From positions 1 to 28,441 of the forward strand of contig CAYTCZ010000044.1 of assembly GCA_964436315.1 (NCBI GenBank): a stretch of 28,441 bases of DNA, read 5' to 3'. Shown in pieces: positions 23,325-28,441 of the stretch. Position 1 is the first letter of the stretch. Each line of letters starts with the position of its first letter. The DNA is from CAYTCZ01 sp964436315. Lineage in GTDB: Bacteria > Actinomycetota > Thermoleophilia > Gaiellales > Gaiellaceae. The position numbers and the translations under genes are program-made. A model generated the notes under the pieces. The model was not told where the DNA came from and searched no databases. It was given only the letters and a program-made list of their open reading frames with translations.

Positions 23325-24725
23325 ATGGCCGGTGTCGAGGAGTACGGGGTCGAGCCGATCCCAGCCGAGCTCCGCACGGTTCGTTGGCACGATCAGTTCG
23401 CGATCCTCTTCACCTTCAACCTGAGTCCGCTGGTGTTCGTGATCGGCGCGCTCGCCGTGACGGTGGGCGATCTTCCGCTCTGGTGGGCTGCCGGAGCGCT
23501 GGCACTCGGTGCCTTCGTTGCCAACCTCATGCTGATCATCATCGCCCGGGCCGGCGTCGACTACGGCGTCCCAGGTCAGGTCGCGATGCGAGCGAGCTTC
23601 GGGCAATGGGGCGCTCGAGGCCTCACCTCGCCGTATCGCGTCGTGGCCTCGGTCTACTGGTTTGCCGCCCAAGCCTTCGCCGGAGCGTTCGCGATCACCG
23701 TGATCCTCGAAGCTCTCACTGGGGCGGAGCTAGGGCTCGTACCGGTAGCACTCGTACTCGCCGGAATCAGCGCGATTCTGGCGATCGTCGGGTTCGATGC
23801 GATGCGCTACTTCGTCCGCGTCGTGATGCCGCTCGTGCTCATCTTCACCGGTGTACTGGTCGCCCTCTACCTGACGACGGACGACCCTGCATTTGCGGTC
23901 GACCACGTCCTCGATTCACCGGCCCAGTCGTTCACCTGGCTTGGGTTCGCCACGTTCACGACGGTCTTCTGGGCAGGCCAGCTCACCGTGGTCACCAACA
24001 TCGCCGATTTCACCCGCTACGCGAGGTCTCGGTGGGACATGTCGATCGGCGTTCTCGGCGGCTCGACCCTCGGTACGTATGTAGCCGCCTGGGTGGGAGC
24101 GTATGCCGCGATCGCGATCGAGGAGTCGAACCCATTTGCAGCGGCGAGCGATCTCACCGATGAAGCAATCCTGCTCGCCATTCTCCTCCTGGCCGCGCTT
24201 ATCTCGACGAGCGCGGTCAACATCATGAACCTCTACACGGGCGGGCTGTCGCTCGTGAATACCGCACCGCGCCTTGGCCGGCTCGGAGCGACCACGGCGT
24301 GTGCCGCCATCGCCGTCGGTCTTTCAGCAATCCCAGAGATCATCAATGACGCTCAAGAGTGGTTCGTCCATCTCGGCAATGTGGCTGCTCCGCTGACGGG
24401 CGTCGTCTTTGCCGATTTCGTGATCATGAAGCGCCAGCAACTGAATGTCCCGCAACTCTTCGAGCCCAAAGGGGCATACCACTATCTCGGCGGTCTCAAC
24501 GTCGCCGCGATCCTTGCCGTGGGACTCACGGTGCCCGTGTACTACGCGGTGCCGGACACGTGGCTCAAGGTCGCCTGGGGCGTCGTAGTCGGCAGCGCCC
24601 TCTACCTCGCGTTCATTTGGATCCAAGGCGCTCTCTTTCCCTCTTCGCGAGTCGAGTTCACCGCGAGGCGGCCCACCGGTGCGACGGTCGTGCGAACGAC
24701 CGAGCGTGCATCCGTCGACTCATAG
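23325..24725 (+). CDS. NCS1-family nucleobase/hydantoin permease (cytosine permease-like)
   Basis: A 466-residue transporter with about 12 hydrophobic segments from residue 25 to 440 and an N-terminal RTVRWHDQFAIL-like entry typical of NCS1 proteins. Conserved features include the PGQVAMRASFGQWGAR segment (about 84-99), FWAGQLTVVTNIADFTRYARS (about 215-235) and SAVNIMNLYTGGLSL (about 295-309). The family imports cytosine, uracil, allantoin, hydantoins or pyridoxine with a cation. The next gene encodes a dihydropyrimidinase-like amidohydrolase, so the cargo is probably a cyclic ureide. GAGGA directly abuts ATG 23325, an unusually short spacing. Confidence 0.93.
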   Translation: MAGVEEYGVEPIPAELRTVRWHDQFAILFTFNLSPLVFVIGALAVTVGDLPLWWAAGALALGAFVANLMLIIIARAGVDYGVPGQVAMRASFGQWGARGLTSPYRVVASVYWFAAQAFAGAFAITVILEALTGAELGLVPVALVLAGISAILAIVGFDAMRYFVRVVMPLVLIFTGVLVALYLTTDDPAFAVDHVLDSPAQSFTWLGFATFTTVFWAGQLTVVTNIADFTRYARSRWDMSIGVLGGSTLGTYVAAWVGAYAAIAIEESNPFAAASDLTDEAILLAILLLAALISTSAVNIMNLYTGGLSLVNTAPRLGRLGATTACAAIAVGLSAIPEIINDAQEWFVHLGNVAAPLTGVVFADFVIMKRQQLNVPQLFEPKGAYHYLGGLNVAAILAVGLTVPVYYAVPDTWLKVAWGVVVGSALYLAFIWIQGALFPSSRVEFTARRPTGATVVRTTERASVDS

Positions 24726-24741
24726 GTCTCCCGATCTGCCG

Positions 24742-24762
24742 AAGGAGGTGAACTTGGCGTAG
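24742..24762 (+). promoter_or_regulatory. isolated consensus Shine-Dalgarno with start-Ala-stop minimal ORF
   Basis: AAGGAGGTGA (24742-24751) is a full match to the complement of the 16S 3' end, yet it is 45 bases from the amidohydrolase ATG, which has its own GAGGGAG. Just after it are TTG GCG TAG (24754-24762); GTG 24748 is an alternative start giving GTG AAC TTG GCG TAG. It could be a ribosome-stalling or coupling element, or a remnant of an older start. Confidence 0.35.
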
Positions 24763-24796
24763 GCTTGGGTCGCCAACGAGTGGCGAGGGAGCACCG

Positions 24797-26251
24797 ATGC
24801 AACTCGTCGTACGGAACGGCCAGATCGTGACGCCGAACGGGATCCTCCGCGGCGGGCTCGTCGCCGAGGACGGGGTCATCACACATCTGGGGCCCGACTC
24901 GACTCTTCCGGCTGGGGGCGAGGTCGTCGAGGCCGAAGGAAAGATCGTGCTCCCCGGCGTCATCGATCCCCACACCCACGTCGGGGTGGGGCCGCAGGAC
25001 GCGACGATGGACAGGATTCGCGCCTGCTGGGAGAGCGAGAGCCGAGCTGCGGCGCACAAAGGAGTCACAACCATTGTGAGCTTTCAGGGCGGGTCGCCGA
25101 TCCCCATGCGCGAGCCGCACGTCCCGATGCTCGAGCAGCAGATCGGCTGGGCGGACGAGGTCTCGTACGCCGACTTCGCCTTCCATGCGATCATGCAGAC
25201 GGAAGAGCATCTCGACGAGCAGGCGGAGCTTGCCGCACAGGGCGTCGTCGGATTCAAGCATTTCTACACCGCGTACAAGCCAGGGCGCGACGCCACCGCG
25301 GATCAGATCACGATCGGCTACACGGACGACGGGATGCTATACGAGAGCTTCGAACGTCTTGGCAAGTTGCGCCGTGACGGCGCGAACGTCATGGCCATGA
25401 TTCATGCCGAAGACGCAGACATCTGTGCGTATCTCGAGGAGCAGCTCAAAGCGGAGGGCCGGACCGACCTGGCGGCATGGGCCGAGGCACGTCCGAACGT
25501 CGCGTGTCTGATCCGGAGTGCCTCTGCAGCGGAGATCTCCGCCGTCACAGGCTGCCCGCTCTACATCGTTCATATCACGACCGCCGAGGAAGTGGAGCTC
25601 GTCCGAACCATGCAGGCGCGTGGAGTTCCGGTGTATGGCGAAACAGTGATCCACTATCTGACGCACACGAAGGACCTCGAGGAACGACACGGATGCCATC
25701 CCAAGGTGATTCCGGCCATCAAGAGCGTGTCGGACCGCGAGGCCCTCTGGCAAGGCCTCTCCGACGGGACGCTGACGACCTTAGGCACCGACCACTGCCC
25801 CTGGACGAAGCAAGAGAAGGAGGGCCCGAGCGGCCAGCAGTTCGGAAACATCTGGGATGCCCTGCCGGGGATGACTGGAATGGAATACCTCCTTCCGGTG
25901 GTGATGACCTTCGGAGTTCGTCCGGGGCGCCTGACCCTCGAACAGGTCGCCACGATCTGCAGCGAGAATCCCGCGAGGCGACTCGGGCTCTATCCGCGAA
26001 AGGGCGTGCTCCGACTTGGCTCCGACGCAGATCTCGCCATCGTCGATCCGGAGCAGCGTGCGACGGTCACACCCGAATACCACCAAGGATGGATTCGGGA
26101 CTGGAGCACGTACGCCGGCTGGGAGTTCCACGGCATGCCGGAGACAACGGTGATTCGAGGCCAGGTCGTCGTCTACCGCGGTGAGATCGTGGGCTCGCCG
26201 GGCCATGGCACCTACGTCGGCGGGAAGCTTGCGACCCCAGCGGTCGCGTAG
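24797..26251 (+). CDS. dihydropyrimidinase/D-hydantoinase-like amidohydrolase
   Basis: A 484-residue zinc amidohydrolase. The metal ligands are all present: DPHTH (His59, His61), the Lys154 that is carboxylated in this family (VGFKHFYTAYK), His203 (MIHAED), His259 (YIVHIT) and Asp332 (GTDHCPW). It should hydrolyse a cyclic amide such as dihydropyrimidine, hydantoin or a related ureide to a carbamoyl acid. ATG 24797 follows GAGGGAG at about 24785-24791. Located between an NCS1 permease and a cysteine hydrolase, it fits an uptake, ring-opening and N-carbamoyl removal pathway. Specificity loops cannot be read confidently, so allantoinase or phenylhydantoinase remain possible. Confidence 0.93.
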   Translation: MQLVVRNGQIVTPNGILRGGLVAEDGVITHLGPDSTLPAGGEVVEAEGKIVLPGVIDPHTHVGVGPQDATMDRIRACWESESRAAAHKGVTTIVSFQGGSPIPMREPHVPMLEQQIGWADEVSYADFAFHAIMQTEEHLDEQAELAAQGVVGFKHFYTAYKPGRDATADQITIGYTDDGMLYESFERLGKLRRDGANVMAMIHAEDADICAYLEEQLKAEGRTDLAAWAEARPNVACLIRSASAAEISAVTGCPLYIVHITTAEEVELVRTMQARGVPVYGETVIHYLTHTKDLEERHGCHPKVIPAIKSVSDREALWQGLSDGTLTTLGTDHCPWTKQEKEGPSGQQFGNIWDALPGMTGMEYLLPVVMTFGVRPGRLTLEQVATICSENPARRLGLYPRKGVLRLGSDADLAIVDPEQRATVTPEYHQGWIRDWSTYAGWEFHGMPETTVIRGQVVVYRGEIVGSPGHGTYVGGKLATPAVA

Positions 26252-26273
26252 CCCGGGCGGTGAGGTCAGCGAC

Positions 26274-27017
26274 GTGAGTTGGCGAGAGGCCGCGGCGCGG
26301 CTGCCCAATCTTTCGCCGGTCGACTTCGAGCTGCACAAAGACACCACGGGCCTGCTCCTCGTCGACATGCAGTACGTCGATGCTCACCCGGACTACGGCC
26401 TCGGCCAAAGCCTGAAGGAGAATCATCCGGACGTCTGGGCCTACTACTACGCCCGCGTCGAGGAATTCGTCGTGCCGAGCTGCGTCCGCTTGCTCGAGGC
26501 CTTTCGCGCGGCGGAGATGCGTGTGCTCCACCTCACCATCGGGCCAAAGCTCGCTGACGGTTCGGACATGGTGGCTCTCCGCCGACCCACGGTCGCTCCG
26601 GGCCTCGAGCCGATGCTCTACCACGAGGGAACCAAGGAGCACCAGATCCTGCCCGTAGTCGCGCCGACCGGAGGCGAGATCGTGATCAACAAGACCTCCC
26701 GCGGCGCGTTCAACTCCACAGCGATCGAGCGTTTGCTTCGAAACCTCGAACTCGACACGCTGGTCGTTGCCGGAGTCTCGACGAGTGCGTGTGTGGACCT
26801 GACCGCCCGCGATGCTGCTGACCGCGGCTTTCGCGTCGTTCTCGTCGAGGACGCGATGGCCGAGCTCGACGAAGCGTCGCACGAGGCGACGCTGCTCCAG
26901 TTCGCTGTGCGCTGGGGGCGGGTCTGGACTCTCGACGAAACGCTCGCGGCCGTGAGCGAACTCACAACGGATGAGGGTCGCGATTCGCCGCCGCCGAACG
27001 AGTCCGTCACGCACTGA
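26274..27017 (+). CDS. isochorismatase-like cysteine hydrolase (N-carbamoylsarcosine amidase type)
   Basis: A 247-residue enzyme with the triad Asp31 (LLLVDMQ), Lys140 (VINKTSRGAF) and Cys173 (GVSTSACVD), and the cis-peptide-like VSTS preceding the Cys. Family members hydrolyse N-carbamoyl amides, biuret, nicotinamide or isochorismate. Start chosen as GTG 26274, 22 bases after the amidohydrolase stop, with GAGG at about 26261-26264; the longer frame from ATG 26181 overlaps the amidohydrolase and adds a low-complexity basic tail unlike the family. Given its neighbours it probably removes the carbamoyl group of the ring-opened product, releasing CO2 and ammonia (inference). Confidence 0.88.
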   Translation: MSWREAAARLPNLSPVDFELHKDTTGLLLVDMQYVDAHPDYGLGQSLKENHPDVWAYYYARVEEFVVPSCVRLLEAFRAAEMRVLHLTIGPKLADGSDMVALRRPTVAPGLEPMLYHEGTKEHQILPVVAPTGGEIVINKTSRGAFNSTAIERLLRNLELDTLVVAGVSTSACVDLTARDAADRGFRVVLVEDAMAELDEASHEATLLQFAVRWGRVWTLDETLAAVSELTTDEGRDSPPPNESVTH

Positions 27018-27038
27018 CGCGGCCGCGCCGGTAACTGA

Positions 27039-27959
27039 TCACCACTCTCCTCGTCCAGCCTTGCCGACAGCCCGGACGGTTGGCCCCGTCCAACGTGCGA
27101 GAACGATTGCGATTGCGATGGCGACACCGCCGACGACCTGAATCGCGGTTAGGCCCTCGGAGAGGAGCAGAAACGCAAAGAACGCACCGAGAAACGGTTG
27201 GATGTTTACGTATAACGACGCTCGGGTCGCCCCGACCTTGTCGATGGCGGTAAACCAGAGCACGTTGGTCACGACGACCGAGAAGAACATGCTGTAGAGA
27301 AGCGCGAGCCACGCGACCGCCTCGATGTTGCTCCAGTCGAGCTGAATCATCTCCGGGATCGCCGTTACGACGAGGAGAGCGCCTCCGACGGCCAGCACGA
27401 ATGCGTTGATGCGGTACGGCGAATACCGCTGCATCAGCGGTCCGGCGGCGACCGAGAACACCGCCCAAGTCACCGAGGCGACAAGGCCCATGAGGATGCC
27501 GCCGATGTCGCCGCCGAGGCCACCGGAAGACCCAGCCGCGACGAGGGCGACGCCGAGGAACGAAACCGTCGTCGCAATCCAGTGTCGCGACCGCAGACGC
27601 TCGACCCCGAATGCGGACGCGATTAGTGCAACGAAGATCGGGAGCGTCCCAAAGAGCAACGCAACCGTCGCGACGGAATCGGTGAACTCGACGGACAACG
27701 TGAAGCCCAGCTGATTGAGCCAGACACCGATCACGGCGAGGATCAGTAGGAGTCGAAGGTCGACCCGGTGCACGCGAAGAGTCCTTTCGCGCGCGCGTGT
27801 GAAGGCGGTGAAGATCATGGCTGCCCCGGCGAACCGGATTGCTGCGTAGGTGATCGGCTCAAAGCCGCGCTCGAGTCCGAACTTCACTGCCGAGAAATTC
27901 AGGCTCCATAGGAGCACCGTTGTGAGGAGGAGAACGTCGGGCGGGATGCGATTTCGCAC
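27039..27959 (-). CDS. EamA/DMT-superfamily transporter
   Basis: A 306-residue protein with ten predicted TM helices in two EamA repeats of about 140 residues; the first begins LLLTTVLLWSLNFSAVKFG (residues 10-28) and the second near GLVASVTWAVFSVA. Members export amino acids, metabolites or purines, or are nucleotide-sugar or drug carriers; the substrate is not readable. GTG 27959 (VRNRIPPD) starts the frame. It is convergent with the cysteine-hydrolase gene, 21 bases apart. Confidence 0.9.
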   Translation of the reverse strand: MRNRIPPDVLLLTTVLLWSLNFSAVKFGLERGFEPITYAAIRFAGAAMIFTAFTRARERTLRVHRVDLRLLLILAVIGVWLNQLGFTLSVEFTDSVATVALLFGTLPIFVALIASAFGVERLRSRHWIATTVSFLGVALVAAGSSGGLGGDIGGILMGLVASVTWAVFSVAAGPLMQRYSPYRINAFVLAVGGALLVVTAIPEMIQLDWSNIEAVAWLALLYSMFFSVVVTNVLWFTAIDKVGATRASLYVNIQPFLGAFFAFLLLSEGLTAIQVVGGVAIAIAIVLARWTGPTVRAVGKAGRGEW

Positions 27960-28160
27960 GGCCGCCGAGCCTACAGCTCAGGCGCTAGCGGGAGACGCGA
28001 CGATCGCCCCTTTTCTCGCCAAGTGGCCATGCCCGAACGCTGCCGTCGAGGACGACTGTGGTCAATGGCCGCTTGGTGTAGGCGCGTTTCTCGGCATCGG
28101 GGCATGGATGGCCCTATCGATTCTCTTTGCGCAGCGCTGTGTGTTCGCTTCCTCGGCTAA
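27960..28160. other. intergenic stretch with no supported gene
   Basis: About 200 bases without recognised coding sequence. A plus-strand frame through here is open and has a hydrophobic run (VGAFLGIGAWMALSILFA), but it starts inside the EamA gene in antisense and its onward sequence changes character, so it is not called. The EamA promoter is expected here and was not identified. Confidence 0.4.
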
Positions 28161-28441
28161 TCCGGGGGTCTACGCGAACTTCGTGCGAGGACGTCTCAGC
28201 ATGGAGCCCGCATCGAACAGATCCGATCGCGGAAGGGCTTCGGTCCGGGCGGTCCTGGGCTCAAGGCCGAGCTCGAGTATGAGGCCCTCGCTTGCGCTCT
28301 CGACCTTCCGTCGACAACGAGTTCGAGATCTTCGTCCGCCGCTCCGGCGCCGGGACGCCGCCGACCCCCGGCGGCTCGATCCCGCTACCGGAGGTGCGGA
28401 CCGATGGAAATGGCATCGCCCTGTGGGGTAATTGGACGCAC
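28161..28441 (+). pseudogene. unidentified partial gene at the right edge, probably frameshifted
   Basis: Two plus-strand frames with protein-like composition meet near 28310. The first includes RIEQIRSRKGFGPGGPGLKA followed by ELEYEALACALDLP (open from 28161). The second reads DNEFEIFVRRSGAG and then GGSIPLPEVRTDGNGIALWG to the window end. One missing base at about 28308-28313 would join them into a single protein. No family was recognised and no start codon is convincing. It may be a real gene with an assembly indel, or noncoding DNA. Confidence 0.3.

Noticed and set aside
27850..28431. 193-residue plus-strand ORF near the right end
   Set aside because: It begins antisense inside the EamA gene and ends in Arg/Ser-rich sequence; better coding character is in other frames.
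1..28441. tRNA, rRNA, tRNA-Sec, CRISPR array, IS element or phage integrase
   Set aside because: No cloverleaf-like segment, spaced direct repeats, transposase or integrase motifs were recognised on either strand by reading; a tRNAscan and an IS search would be decisive.

Overview
The window is high-GC DNA with short intergenic gaps, many GTG/TTG starts and frequent 4-base gene overlaps. A SARP/BTAD regulator, class III cyclase domains, an MMPL exporter and extracytoplasmic lipoproteins with simple lipoboxes all suggest an actinobacterium, possibly a deep branch such as Thermoleophilia or Acidimicrobiia (inference, not proven). Two runs of exactly 100 N (10744-10843 and 18680-18779) are scaffold gaps, so this is probably a draft or metagenome assembly. 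At least one gene, and probably a second, carries a single-base frameshift.

Layout. (1) 52-4707, minus strand: a CUT2-type (ribose/xylose-like) ABC importer operon (binding protein, double ATPase, permease) ending in an alpha/beta hydrolase. A 17-base palindrome lies upstream in a probable promoter, and a strong hairpin separates the binding-protein gene from the ATPase gene. (2) 4955-8450, plus strand: an NDP-forming acyl-CoA synthetase, a thiolase-fold protein without the usual nucleophilic Cys, and a DUF35 zinc-ribbon/OB protein, joined by GTGA overlaps; an acyl-CoA catabolic module. (3) 8464-10665, minus: a SARP + alpha/beta hydrolase + degenerate cyclase fusion regulator. (4) 10971-13468, plus: an ArsR repressor and an MMPL exporter in one operon behind a near-consensus promoter with an overlapping operator. 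(5) 13513-15132, minus: the most interesting gene. The obvious reading frame starts at 14931, but the same frame continues upstream through one TGA at 15012-15010. That TGA occupies the first Cys position of a thioredoxin-type CxxC motif and is followed by a perfect hairpin at the distance expected for a bacterial SECIS element. The gene therefore probably encodes a selenocysteine-containing redoxin fused to a sulfide:quinone reductase/NDH-2-like flavoprotein. It is transcribed divergently from a 1-Cys peroxiredoxin (15306-15983). (6) 15997-17745, minus: adenylate cyclase-TolB-TPR protein. (7) 17746-19238: a scrambled stretch with gene remnants (TetR C-terminus, FAD oxidase, frameshifted methyltransferase) around the second gap. 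(8) 19266-20509, minus: glycosyltransferase 2 and YdcF-like protein. (9) 20612-23262, plus: arylsulfotransferase-like lipoprotein and a GH25 lysozyme-like protein. (10) 23325-27017, plus: NCS1 permease, dihydropyrimidinase-like amidohydrolase and isochorismatase-like hydrolase, a probable uptake and ring-opening pathway for a cyclic amide such as a hydantoin or pyrimidine. (11) 27039-27959, minus: EamA transporter, then a poorly interpretable right edge.

The redox part (5) stands out: a peroxiredoxin beside a flavoprotein that appears to carry its own selenol/thiol redoxin domain suggests a peroxide or thiol detoxification pair. No selA, selB, selD or tRNA-Sec gene is visible here, so the selenocysteine call depends on those existing elsewhere in the genome. 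No rRNA, tRNA, CRISPR array or insertion sequence was recognised.
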